Below the pieces are notes generated by a model. It searched no databases, was not told the DNA's origin, and saw nothing but the letters and a program-made list of their open reading frames with translations. Positions 1-9,096 of a stretch of 64,000 bases of DNA are shown here, piece after piece. Made by a program: the position numbers and the translations under genes. Source of the stretch: Nitrospinae bacterium bin107 (lineage in GTDB: Bacteria; UBA8248). The stretch spans positions 183,651 to 247,650 of the forward strand of contig MPNJ01000006.1 of NCBI GenBank assembly GCA_002238965.1. Reading direction: 5' to 3'. The first letter of the stretch is position 1; the number at the start of each line of letters is the position of its first letter.

Positions 1-1735
1 GATTTACGACGTCATCGACAATCTCTCCCAAAATTCGATTGGCGGTAGAAGTGTAGCCTTTCCAGCCAAGCACGATCAGATCACAATGGCGCTCTCTCGC
101 CGTCTCCAGAATGGCGCGCGCCGGATTGCGCCCGATCGTTACAAGAGAGCTGATTTTGACACCATTCGATTTGGCTCGGACATGGGCCTGCTCCAAAATT
201 CGTCTTTCGCGTTCAACGTATGAAGTTTCGCGACTCATCGGTGCCTGCTCAGGCAAAGATACAACCCGCATTGCGACGATTTCACCGTCATTTTCTTTAG
301 CAAGCGCCGAGGCCAGATCTATCAGGGGGGCGACGTTTGTCGGATTTGCGATGGGAACCAACACGCGGAAATCGCTCTCCTGACCCTCCATGCTGACCTG
401 TGCTACACGGGACGGCTCACCCGGCAAGAATTCCTCCTCAGCCTGAGAGCCTTTCCAAGCCAGAAAACCAAGCATTCCCACGATCAACCATAAGATGGCC
501 ATGATAACTGGCTCAGAATGCCGCAATATCAATGAAAGTAAATATAAATTCGCGACAATTCCTATCAGTGGCAACAACGGCACGAATGGAACACGGAAAT
601 TCCTCGGCAGGTTTGGAAATTTTTTCCGATGATAGATGAGCGCTGTATTCACCAAAATCAGTGCCAACAAAAGAATGGTGTCCGCAAAGTGCGCCAGCAT
701 CTCCAGGTGAAAATTCTGCGCAAAAACAACAATTGTTCCTCCCACTAAAATAAGCGCGATAATAGGAGTGCGTGTCTTTGGATTGATAGCAGCGATGCCA
801 GAGGGTAAGTGTCCTAGCTGCGCCATGGATAAAACGACTCGCGAACCCGCCAAAATCGATGCATTCGATGCGGAAATCATTGAGAATAGCGCACCTACGA
901 CAATTACCATCCCCCCGATGGGGCCCAGGAAAAGACGTGCCGCATTGCCCATCGCCGCTTCCGTATATTCCGTGAGATTCGCGGCAATGATTACAAAAAC
1001 TACCAATGTATAAAGAATCGTAACGATCGTCATGGATAAAAATATCGCGCGGGGAATTGTCTTTGTGGGATTCGTAACTTCTCCAGCAGATGCTGCAATT
1101 GCCGAAAAACCAAAAAAAGTAATAAAAACCAACCCAGCCGTCGCGCCGATTTTCGGGATGTCCGTACTCATTCTATCGATAAGGGCTTTTGTATCCAAAT
1201 TCCCTAGCCCACCATATACAAACCAAAATAAAAGGATGACCTTTCCAGCAGTAATGAGAATTTGAAAACGAGCCGACTCTTTTGTTCCCTTGATATTCAG
1301 CAATACAAGACAAATTAGTCCTATCGTTCCCGATATTTGCTCATAAGGAGAATGCCAAACGAACTCATTGAAATAAGAAGAAAGGCTGCTGATGTAAAAG
1401 GCACATGAAGAAGTGTAGCCAAGCACCAACGTCCACCCAACAAGGTAGGCGAGTGGCGGAGGAAACGTCCTTCTCGCATAGAGATATCCTTCTCCGGATT
1501 CCGGATACAGAGACGAGAATTCACAATATGTGAGCGCGGTGAACCCGGCGACAAACGCCGCTAAAAGAAAAGCGATGACGGCCGATGAGCCGACATCCCT
1601 GACCGCAAGGCCAGATAAGGTGAAAATACCAGCCGCTATCATTGTCCCGACACCAATCGAAAGTGCGGATGTGAGCCCTAAATCTCGACTGAGTTCGGTT
1701 TCAATATGCAGGCTATTGCCGTTACGTTTGTTCAT
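1..1735 (-). CDS. APC-family amino-acid permease with C-terminal universal stress protein domain (partial)
   Basis: The reading frame is open from an ATG at 1735 to the window edge (578 codons), so the C-terminus is missing. The first ~440 residues form about twelve hydrophobic segments with APC-superfamily features (an early GVGTMIAAGIF segment typical of helix 1 in LAT/CAT-type carriers). A cytoplasmic UspA-like domain follows, starting near FRVLVPIANP and ending with a nucleotide-loop pattern GWKG-x9-G as in ATP-binding USPs. It probably carries amino acids or polyamines across the inner membrane, with the USP part regulatory (inference). Its ATG overlaps the TGA of the upstream hydrolase (ATGA), so the two are likely translationally coupled. 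Base composition is AT-richer than in most of the window, suggesting acquisition. Confidence 0.85.
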   Translation of the reverse strand, partial: MNKRNGNSLHIETELSRDLGLTSALSIGVGTMIAAGIFTLSGLAVRDVGSSAVIAFLLAAFVAGFTALTYCEFSSLYPESGEGYLYARRTFPPPLAYLVGWTLVLGYTSSCAFYISSLSSYFNEFVWHSPYEQISGTIGLICLVLLNIKGTKESARFQILITAGKVILLFWFVYGGLGNLDTKALIDRMSTDIPKIGATAGLVFITFFGFSAIAASAGEVTNPTKTIPRAIFLSMTIVTILYTLVVFVIIAANLTEYTEAAMGNAARLFLGPIGGMVIVVGALFSMISASNASILAGSRVVLSMAQLGHLPSGIAAINPKTRTPIIALILVGGTIVVFAQNFHLEMLAHFADTILLLALILVNTALIYHRKKFPNLPRNFRVPFVPLLPLIGIVANLYLLSLILRHSEPVIMAILWLIVGMLGFLAWKGSQAEEEFLPGEPSRVAQVSMEGQESDFRVLVPIANPTNVAPLIDLASALAKENDGEIVAMRVVSLPEQAPMSRETSYVERERRILEQAHVRAKSNGVKISSLVTIGRNPARAILETARERHCDLIVLGWKGYTSTANRILGEIVDDVVN

Positions 1736-2595
1736 TTCAGATCTGCCAGAAACGACTTGAGCTCTCGCTGCACGGTGGTCGGCTCGGTAACACTCGGAAA
1801 ATGTCCTGCTTTTTCACATACGACAACTCTCGACTTCATGGGTAACACACTCATCAACAATTTTTCCGATTTCTCGCTAAATCGCTTACTCTCCCCTCCA
1901 CGAAATACCAGAGAAGGGCATATTGTTCTCTTAGCCCAGAAAACGGGATCGTAATCGCTCGCGGAGGAGGCTTGAAATTCCCGCAACCTCAGGATTCTGC
2001 TTTTCTCATATGGAACTCTGCAAACGCCATATGCGCCATCGCGCACCAACACGTCGCTCAAGAATCGTTTCGTTCTAGCGGGAGGCCAGTTTCCTTCTTC
2101 GCTTTCCGTGAAGAATTTCTGCGCCTGCTCTAAATCCTCGAAGTCCATCGGGCGACTTCGTGACGCCTCCATGTTCGCATTGGCTCCCGAAGCATCACGC
2201 ATTGTCGGATCCACCAACACGGACGCGGCAACGCGATCCGGGCGTTCCGCAGCGACGGCCAGGGCGATTGAAGCGGCGAAGGAATGCCCCATCACCACGA
2301 AGCGGTCCAGCAAAAGCACGTCGGCCAAGCCAATTACGTCTCTTGCGAAATCAGCTGCGGCGTCACCCGTACCCGGGTCATCAGTTCTTCCGAATCCTCT
2401 TTGATCCGGGCATATCATGCGTATCGAGCCCGCGCCTTCCGCTGTAGCGTTCCACATGCCACTCTGAATCAGCGAACCATGCAATGCGATAAGGGGCAAG
2501 AGCGAACTTTTCTTCGCCGGTCTCCAGTCCCGGAAAAACAATTGAAAATTCGATACCGTCTCGAAACCGGCATACCAACCACCCTCGCTGCGCAT
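1732..2595 (-). CDS. alpha/beta-fold hydrolase
   Basis: A 287-residue alpha/beta hydrolase of the haloperoxidase/esterase type. It has an oxyanion-hole HG motif (ALHGS), a nucleophile elbow GHSFAA with Ser105 (last Gly of GxSxG replaced by Ala) and a catalytic His265 in AGHFPS. The acid usually found in the RGxxSD strand is replaced: the sequence reads RGGESKRF, so Asp is Lys here and another acid must serve, or the enzyme is altered. An in-frame TTG lies 36 nt upstream; the ATG at 2595 is preferred because GAGG stands 5 nt before it. The substrate is unknown. The stop overlaps the start of the permease gene, which suggests that the hydrolase acts on the transported compound or a conjugate (inference). 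Confidence 0.85.
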   Translation of the reverse strand: MRSEGGWYAGFETVSNFQLFFRDWRPAKKSSLLPLIALHGSLIQSGMWNATAEGAGSIRMICPDQRGFGRTDDPGTGDAAADFARDVIGLADVLLLDRFVVMGHSFAASIALAVAAERPDRVAASVLVDPTMRDASGANANMEASRSRPMDFEDLEQAQKFFTESEEGNWPPARTKRFLSDVLVRDGAYGVCRVPYEKSRILRLREFQASSASDYDPVFWAKRTICPSLVFRGGESKRFSEKSEKLLMSVLPMKSRVVVCEKAGHFPSVTEPTTVQRELKSFLADLK

Positions 2596-2812
2596 ACGAA
2601 CCTCTAGGTATGAGAAAGTGAATTTATGCAAGGAATTTTATCAAAACGAGAAAAAGATGCTTCAATCTCCTGTTAAAGAATTGGCCGATAAACCACACTC
2701 CGCCCATTCGGTAAACCATCTGCTTTCAGGCATTATAAAGCATGAGCAAAATACCTTGCTCCTCGACATTCCATCTTATTCTATGGCTTTTTGTTCGTAG
2801 ATCGGAAATCGC

Positions 2813-3406
2813 TCAGGAAGAATCATCCGTATAGGAAATTGAAACGCGGCGCGCATGGAAGCGATTTTGTTCACCGTCGATGGGCTCGAAGAAATGACAC
2901 GCTTCCAAATCACGCGGATATACATGAATAGATACCGCCAATTCGTCACGCCGATTCCGCACCGTATGGATGTCCGCGCAGCCACAAACTGAATTCTGCC
3001 CACCTGCCGAAGGATTGTGGGGCGCATCGTATCTCAAACCGACCTCGCCCTCGGCGATCTCTGAATCCGCAAAATAATTCACAACCTCAAGGCCACCCTC
3101 CACCATGCCGAGCATCCCCCAGGCGCCGTCATGATCGTGTATCGGCGTGCCCTGCCCGGGTTTCCACACCATGGCCGCTACGACGAAGCGTTTCTCGGGG
3201 TCGCGATACAACAGATGCCGCGCATATCCCTCGTCCGAGGGATCGAGCGCCTCGGGCGGGATGAAAGAACCCGCTTCCAGCAAGCGTTTGAGGGCGGGTT
3301 CGGCTGCGCGAATGAAATCTCGGCCGCGTTCGCCGTTATCGTAAATGCCGGCAAGCTCTTCTGCGAGGCGGATGATGGGAGCGCTTGGTGCGGCGACTGT
3401 GTCCAT
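2813..3406 (-). CDS. Cysteine dioxygenase-like thiol dioxygenase (cupin)
   Basis: A 197-residue protein matching the cysteine dioxygenase type I / 3-mercaptopropionate dioxygenase family, cupin-fold iron enzymes that oxidise a thiol to a sulfinate with O2. The likely three-histidine iron site is visible: His90 and His92 in the first cupin motif (PIHDHDGAWG) and His147 in CADIHTV. Length is normal for bacterial members. A clear GGAGG lies 5 nt before the ATG. It stands alone, reading away from the selenoprotein gene, so the substrate (cysteine, mercaptopropionate or another thiol) cannot be told from context. Bacterial members of both substrate types share these motifs, hence the broad name. 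Confidence 0.85.
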   Translation of the reverse strand: MDTVAAPSAPIIRLAEELAGIYDNGERGRDFIRAAEPALKRLLEAGSFIPPEALDPSDEGYARHLLYRDPEKRFVVAAMVWKPGQGTPIHDHDGAWGMLGMVEGGLEVVNYFADSEIAEGEVGLRYDAPHNPSAGGQNSVCGCADIHTVRNRRDELAVSIHVYPRDLEACHFFEPIDGEQNRFHARRVSISYTDDSS

Positions 3407-3484
3407 GGCGACCTCCTCCAGATGCGGAAATCGATGTAATCTGCTATTATTCAGACACTTGACCCTTCAGTTTTTTACCGGAAT

Positions 3485-3526
3485 ACCCCGTGAATTTATC
3501 CGAATTTATCCATATTTTCAGAAATT
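3485..3526. repeat. Dispersed AT-rich 42-bp sequence, copy 1
   Basis: This stretch, beginning ACCCCGTGAATTTATC, is nearly repeated at 61514-61555 with a few substitutions. Both copies lie in non-coding DNA (here upstream of the cysteine-dioxygenase-like gene). Function unknown; it could be a mobile-element remnant or a regulatory site. Confidence 0.6.
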
Positions 3527-3668
3527 ACTATTTGCATTATATCGACAATTTCCATTATTCCCGGGCGCCTCCTTAAGCCTCCATGAGGCTCGTCCGGAAG
3601 GCGCCTTCCCGGCCAAATTTAACAGGCTCCCGAGCCGTTTCGTTCCGCCCCTGCAAGCGCCCCGATAC

Positions 3669-4469
3669 TCACCAGGGATGGTCCCGCTCGATCAGCGTTC
3701 CCGGCGCCCCGGCGCTCTCGAGCAACCCGATCATATCATACAGCACGGCCCGCTGCTGTTCAATATTTCCCGCTCGTCCGAAGGGATGCCCCAGCGGCCA
3801 GGGCACGAACACCGCCCGGGGCGGGCAAAGCTCCGCCGTTATCTCCTTGACGATGCTCACCGAGACGGTTGCGATGCCCTCCCGTTCCACCGCGTTCTGA
3901 ATCAGCCCGACCGAGCGATTGCACAGCCCTCACGCGGGCGCGAGCAGCGCGACCTCCGCCCCCGCCTCGCGCAGCCGCCGCGCCGCCGCCGGCGCCGTCT
4001 CCTCCACGAGCCGCTCCACGAGTTCCGCATCGATGTGGCCCATGAAGCTCAGATGAACCGGCGAGACCCCGCCTATCGCCCCCTCCGCCGCCAGCTCGGC
4101 GAGCCGCTCGTGCGGGAACACGACGTTCAGGTCCGCATCCGCCCCCCGGTGGTCGTAGTAATCGTGCGTTATCGTCAACGCATCGCGCGCGGCGTCGCCC
4201 GGAATCTCGCGGAACGTCGGGTCGCCGTCGGGGTTTTCCATGTCGAAGGGGTCTTGCGTCTTTAAGTGCACCCCGCCCGTCGTCACCAGCGCGACTTTGC
4301 ATTCGCTCACGGGCCTCGCCAGCGGCGTCCAGGGCGTGAACGAAGGCCCCGCGCGCCAGCCGGCCATCTCGGCGGAAAAATCCTTACCCCCCGCCCATCT
4401 CTTCACCAGACCCGGATAGCGCGTCAGCAGACGCGCCACCATCCTGTCCTTCCACCTGCGCAAGCTCAT
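3669..4469 (-). CDS. Selenoprotein of the glycine/sarcosine/betaine reductase B family (in-frame UGA = Sec180)
   Basis: The frame from the ATG at 4469 runs to a TGA at 3930-3932 and then continues without interruption for 86 codons to a TGA at 3669. Both halves belong to one GrdB/PrdB-related family: the N-half has HLSFMGHIDAELVE and the UGA is flanked as APA-U-GLCNRSVGLIQNA, a UxxC redox motif (CxxC in cysteine homologues). The predicted product is 266 residues with Sec at 180. A small hairpin right after the UGA resembles a bacterial SECIS element. AGGAAA stands 6 nt before the ATG at 4469; an in-frame start at 4514 is less likely. In the family the Sec/Cys pair acts in thiol or selenol redox chemistry on small molecules; the substrate here is unknown. 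No selenocysteine-machinery gene lies in the window. Confidence 0.85.
3900..3932 (-). promoter_or_regulatory. Selenocysteine UGA codon and SECIS-like hairpin
   Basis: The UGA is at 3930-3932. Downstream on the coding strand, 3900-3920 folds as AATC/GATT and GCTC/GGGC (one G-T wobble, one bulged T) closed by a GGTC loop. The loop begins 17 nt after the UGA. As I recall it, the Escherichia coli fdhF SECIS has a GGU loop at a similar distance (about 18 nt), bound by SelB. The fold was drawn by hand, not computed. Confidence 0.65.
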
Positions 4470-4690
4470 CAATGTTTCCTGTCGGTTGTGAGATCGTTGT
4501 TCGGCGGCGGCCATCCCGTGGACCAGCGCAGAACTCTATCGCAACGGGGCCTTACGCGCACCCGGAGGAGAGTTATCTCACTCAGAAGGCGCGGAGGTTT
4601 GAGAACATTCCAAATTGACTAGGCATTGCAAGGACATAAGTCTTACTATATTAAATGTAATTTTTAAGCTACCGCCCATTAGTCAAAGCT

Positions 4691-7600
4691 ATGAAAATCA
4701 CAGCCAAACAAATAGCCGATTGGGCCGCCACAGGCGAGGCTCGTGGGGAGTTGCCACGTCTGATCCGCAAGCTGCTCCATGCAGCAGGAACACTTACTCA
4801 AGCCTCGATGCCCGCCGGAGATTCCGTCACCCTACCAGGTTTAGATGGTAAAATTTTCAATGATACAGACAATGCCTGGGTGCCAAAGGGTTTCTCCGTT
4901 TGGGAAGTAAGTTGTCGAGGCGATGTCACTAAGAAAGCAAATGTAGACTACGCCGATGGTTTAGATGAAGACAAGAAAAAGGTATCGCCTGCAGAACGCA
5001 AAAAAAGTGTTTATGTTGCGGTGACTGCTCGCAAATGGAGCAAGAAGGACGATTGGCTAGAAGAAAAGAATCAGAAAGACGAGTGGCGCGAGGTTCGCGC
5101 ATACGATGCCGAAGATCTGGAACAGTGGCTGGAAGAGTTTCCAGCCGTCGCACTGGAATTCGGTGAAACTCTCGGGTTGACGGGTGACGGTGTTGAGAGC
5201 CTTTCGGGCTATTGGAGCAAATGGTCCACGCAATGCAATCCTGCGATCACTCCTACCGCATTACTAGCCGGTCGAACAGAAGCCGCAGAATTGCTCCTTG
5301 CAAAAACCCTCAAACAATTTGAACCAAGAGCGAGGAATTTTCTCTCAATAAAAGCCGACAGCGTTGAGGAGGCAGCCGCCTTTACGGCAACCTGCTTGGT
5401 GGATAATCCCGATCTAACAACTAGTGCGGTCATTGTAACAGAGGTCCAAGGCTGGCGCTTCATCGATAAGAACCCACAGATAAAGGTCGCCATATCTGCC
5501 CGACCTGAAATTACGCAATCGCCTTCATCACGCGATGATCTGGTAGTACTCGTCCCCTACGCCTCGGGCGACATGTCGAGGCATTTCCCCGATGTGGGAG
5601 GACAGGCCGACAATACCGATATACGACTAGACAGACCGACCTATGAAGAATTCGAGAAAGCCCTCGTCGAGATTGGAGTCGAGCCGAATAAAGCCAGCCG
5701 TCTGTCCCGAAACTGCGGACGTTCCTGGACTGTTTTCCGGCGCCGTCTTGCGCAGAATCCTTCCATCCGTAAACCAAAGTGGCTAGACGATTCTTCATCC
5801 CCTGTTCTTTCCACGATTTGCCTGGTTGGCGGCTGGTCGTCAGAGCAATCAGCGGACAAACTTTTCGTTGAACGTATTGCGGGAATGGAATACTCCAACG
5901 TGGAACGAGAGCTAGGTGAAATTGGCCGCCTTGACGATTCGCCAATCATTCGTCTTGGCGGAGTCTGGAAAGCCAAGTCCGCTATCGAACTCCTTGCTTT
6001 ATTCGGTGAATGGATCACCGATGAACAACTTGAAACATTCTTTACGGCCGCAGAAGAAATATTTACTACTCCTGACCCTCAATTCGAGCTTCCCGATGAT
6101 GAACGATACATGGCCGTTATTCATGACAAAATCAGGCCGCAAAGCGAGTTGCTGATTGATTCGATTTGCGACACGCTCATCAAACTGGCCGTGAGAGGAC
6201 CGGAAATTGGAGCGCTTCGGGCACAGAACATAAAAGAACGCGTTGCCTCACTCGTACGTAAACTGCTGAGTGATGCCGACTCCACACGCTGGCTTTCGTT
6301 ATCAGGTGTTTTACCGCAATTGGCAGAAGCCGCACCCAGTGAATTTCTTACAGCAATCGAGAATAGCCTTTCGAGGCCGGACGCTCCTGTTCGCACCTTG
6401 ATTGAAGAGACGAAAGACTCGGCCTTAATGGGGAGGTGCTGGTACTCAGGCTTGTTGTGGGCGCTGGAAACGCTGGCATGGGCGCCTGAGTGGCTGACCC
6501 GTATCTCGATCATTCTAGCTTGTTTGACAGAGACGGAAGTGAAAGGCAACTGGGTACACGCGCCAAACCGATCCTTGGTGAGTATCTTTCGGTCCTGGCT
6601 TCCACAGACTGCGGCTACAATAGAACAAAGAATTAAAGTTCTTGAAAAGCTATCAAAAGAGGTCCCGGACGCCACCTATGAACTCTTGAATAATTTAGTG
6701 CATACAGGCCATGACTTTGCGGATCACAATCCCCGCCCAAAATGGCGAGATGACGACGCTGAGGTCGGTCAAGTTGTAACCAACAAAGAACGCATTCAAA
6801 TGATTGAAGTAGCGGCCGCTCTTCAAATGGCATTGGCGGTGGGCCATCCCAACCGCATAGTCAAGCTGATAGAAAAACTCGACGACTTGGACGAGGCTCG
6901 CCGGGAGCATGTCTTCGAGTTGATCGAACCTTTTACACACTCTGATGTTTCGGATGCGGACAAGGAGCTTTTGCGTTCCGCCCTCCGTAGACGAATTCAC
7001 TGGCATCGCAACTATGACAAAATTCAGGGTGAGGAGTTAGACTCAAAACTCTCATACCATGAAGCAGCTTATCAGGCGCTTGAGCCGTCTGATCTCGTGC
7101 TACGCTACGGTTGGTTATTTGCAAAATTAGGTGTCGCTCTTCCTATAAGCATGCAGGAACAGGATCACTCGGCTCGCTGGAATTTAATTGAGGAATGGCG
7201 CACAAAAGCATTACGCGAAGTGTTCGAATCAGAAGGATGGTCTGGACTTACAAGGATAGCAAGAGAATTATCCGGCGGTCGGCCCGTTGGTGAAACACTT
7301 TCGCGGCTCGATATCGATACAGAAGCAATCGCTGACTGGATTGTCAGTGAAGCAGTGGACTTTGAAAAACACGTAGAAGACGCCGAGATGATATCCGGTG
7401 TTCTTGGAGCTTTGTACTATGAGCATGAAGATAAGATGATCAGCCTCATCAAGCTGGTTCTTTCAAGAAAAGTTGCTTCAAATTGGCCCGTGGAAAAGGT
7501 TGCCAAGTTCCTCGCGCTTGCGCCGACAAGAAAACACGTCTGGAAAATCGCTGCTGGCCTCGGAGTAGAAACAGACCACCAATATTGGCAGACTTGCTCC

Positions 7601-8521
7601 ATAAAAATTGGGCTACTAGACAAAAAGGATGAATTCGATTACGCACTTCAACGCTTTTTAGGCGCAAGTCGTCCAAGAACGGCTTTTGCCTTGTGTCGGT
7701 TCAATTTTGAGAAGACCTCGGCGAACAATGTGGTAGAGATGCTAGAAAGCATCATCCGTGGCGAGGAATCCGAGGCGGGAATTCCAGACTATCACGATAT
7801 TCAAAAGGCTTTAGACTACATAGAACAATCAGACGCAATTGAAATAAACCGGTTGCTCAGTCTCGAGTTCGCTCTTATCCCCCTCTTAGGCTTTGGTGGC
7901 GCGCATCACGCCAAAACCCTGTATCACGCAATCATGTCGGAGCCGAAACTATTCACCGAACTTCTTTGCATTTTGTACAAACCCCGTCACCGTGAATCCG
8001 ACGGCGGCCCTTCGCCTGTCCCAAACGAAACCAATACTCAAATTGCCCAGCACGTCTTATATGACTTGAAACGGCAACCCGGCACAGCCGAGAACGGTGA
8101 GGTGAATCCATATCATTTCGCTTCATTCATTGAGCAAACGCGTGAGCTTTGTGAGCAGTCCGGCCTGCTTGAGGTATGTGACAGTACGATTGGGGGAATC
8201 TTGGCTCGGGGGTCTGAAGGAAGTGATGGCGTTTTTCCGTTTGAACCGGCGCGGGATGTTCTGGATCGAATAGAATTTGGAAAGATGCGGAATGGCTTTC
8301 ACCTCGGATGCCTAAACAAACGGGGAGTAGTATCGAGAGGAATGGCCGAAGGGGGAGAGCAGGAGCGCGACTTGGCGCAGTATTATCACAAGCAGGCGAA
8401 AGCCCTGCAGACCTCGCACCCGCGTCTCGCCAACACCCTGCAAGAACTTGCTAATAGTTATAATAGCGATGCTCACCGCGAAGATATCAACGCTGAACTC
8501 AGGAAAGAAGGTATCAGGTGA
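4691..8521 (+). CDS. Large multidomain protein, putative nuclease-like N-terminus and helical repeats (candidate defence protein)
   Basis: A 1276-residue protein with no confident name. Residues 1-160 look like a PD-(D/E)xK-type nuclease fold: a conserved-looking LPGLDG (Asp52), WVPKGFSVWEVS (Glu72) and a Lys pair at 81-82 before ANVDY, then a hydrophobic strand YVAVTARKW. Residues ~185-340 resemble a degenerate STAND-like core (AVIVTEV, then KVAISARPE), but no Walker A GxxxxGK[ST] is present. The remaining ~900 residues are charged and mostly helical, without an obvious signal peptide or membrane span, as in a sensor of TPR/ARM-like repeats. The gene is AT-richer than its surroundings and adjoins a decayed HNH gene, a methyltransferase-HNH fusion and vsr. 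A role in anti-phage defence is inferred from architecture and neighbourhood only. Confidence 0.6.
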   Translation: MKITAKQIADWAATGEARGELPRLIRKLLHAAGTLTQASMPAGDSVTLPGLDGKIFNDTDNAWVPKGFSVWEVSCRGDVTKKANVDYADGLDEDKKKVSPAERKKSVYVAVTARKWSKKDDWLEEKNQKDEWREVRAYDAEDLEQWLEEFPAVALEFGETLGLTGDGVESLSGYWSKWSTQCNPAITPTALLAGRTEAAELLLAKTLKQFEPRARNFLSIKADSVEEAAAFTATCLVDNPDLTTSAVIVTEVQGWRFIDKNPQIKVAISARPEITQSPSSRDDLVVLVPYASGDMSRHFPDVGGQADNTDIRLDRPTYEEFEKALVEIGVEPNKASRLSRNCGRSWTVFRRRLAQNPSIRKPKWLDDSSSPVLSTICLVGGWSSEQSADKLFVERIAGMEYSNVERELGEIGRLDDSPIIRLGGVWKAKSAIELLALFGEWITDEQLETFFTAAEEIFTTPDPQFELPDDERYMAVIHDKIRPQSELLIDSICDTLIKLAVRGPEIGALRAQNIKERVASLVRKLLSDADSTRWLSLSGVLPQLAEAAPSEFLTAIENSLSRPDAPVRTLIEETKDSALMGRCWYSGLLWALETLAWAPEWLTRISIILACLTETEVKGNWVHAPNRSLVSIFRSWLPQTAATIEQRIKVLEKLSKEVPDATYELLNNLVHTGHDFADHNPRPKWRDDDAEVGQVVTNKERIQMIEVAAALQMALAVGHPNRIVKLIEKLDDLDEARREHVFELIEPFTHSDVSDADKELLRSALRRRIHWHRNYDKIQGEELDSKLSYHEAAYQALEPSDLVLRYGWLFAKLGVALPISMQEQDHSARWNLIEEWRTKALREVFESEGWSGLTRIARELSGGRPVGETLSRLDIDTEAIADWIVSEAVDFEKHVEDAEMISGVLGALYYEHEDKMISLIKLVLSRKVASNWPVEKVAKFLALAPTRKHVWKIAAGLGVETDHQYWQTCSIKIGLLDKKDEFDYALQRFLGASRPRTAFALCRFNFEKTSANNVVEMLESIIRGEESEAGIPDYHDIQKALDYIEQSDAIEINRLLSLEFALIPLLGFGGAHHAKTLYHAIMSEPKLFTELLCILYKPRHRESDGGPSPVPNETNTQIAQHVLYDLKRQPGTAENGEVNPYHFASFIEQTRELCEQSGLLEVCDSTIGGILARGSEGSDGVFPFEPARDVLDRIEFGKMRNGFHLGCLNKRGVVSRGMAEGGEQERDLAQYYHKQAKALQTSHPRLANTLQELANSYNSDAHREDINAELRKEGIR

Positions 8522-8664
8522 AAAAGTGCGCCAATCCCGATAGCTGAAGAGTTGATAACTCTCGAAAATTTCATCTGCGATGTGAGACTTCTGAACTTCC
8601 GGTAGTTTCCCTTCCCTTCTCCGCATCGATACCGCCGAACCCCGCTCCTCCGGCTCCCTGCCGT

Positions 8665-9050
8665 TTACTTCTCTTTCGGTTCGAATTTCTTGTTCAGCCA
8701 TTCCAGCGTGGCTTTTTGGTCGGCCACGGATACGCGGCGCAGTTGAGAGAGGAGCCAAGCATGGCTCGGCGGCTCCTGAACAACGTTCTTCGCTCCCTGA
8801 TCGCAGGTGCTGCACAGAGCGCGAAGGTTGGCAGATCACCAGAACCGCCATGGCTGCGATCCACGATGTGGCCGATATGGGGCGAGTAAACCGGTAGACG
8901 TCATGCTTAGGCGGTTCGGTAACCAGCTTGTACTCACCGGGTTTCAAGCTGCCGTCGTCGTTGTGGGTGACGATCGGCCAGCCCTCGTCGTTCCGCAACT
9001 CACGCAGGTGTCGCGCCCCGGTAATCCGCCATGAGTGGTTCTTTCTTCAC
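8665..9050 (-). pseudogene. Decayed HNH endonuclease gene, paralogous to the C-terminus of the neighbouring methyltransferase fusion
   Basis: Read on the minus strand, one frame gives SWRITGARHLRELRNDEGWPI and, further on, a remnant HNH core HIVDRSHGG. After a TG duplication in the ALC-CSTC codons, a different frame gives CSTCDQGAKN, EPPSHAWLLSQLRR and TLEWLNKKFEPKEK before a TAA at 8665. These pieces align with RRIRELIREEGWPI, IDHHQARTHGG, CATCNQGARN and ALEWLKDKF of the adjacent fusion protein. The first zinc-binding CxxC of the HNH domain is missing and no intact start is present. The copy is broken by a deletion and at least one frameshift. Confidence 0.7.
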
Positions 9051-9096
9051 GGGTTGTTTCGATTTCTTCGCGTCGTTAATTTCATAGTCCTTTCGT

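Noticed and set aside
3760..4302. Gly/Arg-rich minus-strand frame overlapping the selenoprotein
   Set aside because: Low-complexity shadow frame of a GC-rich gene; the overlapping selenoprotein frame carries the family motifs.
5250..5330. P-loop of the 1276-residue protein
   Set aside because: LLAGRTEAAELL sits where a STAND Walker A might lie, but there is no GxxxxGK[ST], so ATP binding is not claimed.
8680..8700. tRNA T-loop-like GGTTCGAAT
   Set aside because: It falls in the HNH pseudogene, and no cloverleaf partner arms are present around it.
8312..8998. Long minus-strand frame after the 1276-residue gene
   Set aside because: It joins one frame of the decayed HNH gene to antisense of the upstream gene's 3' end; no ribosome site and no family-like sequence beyond the HNH piece.
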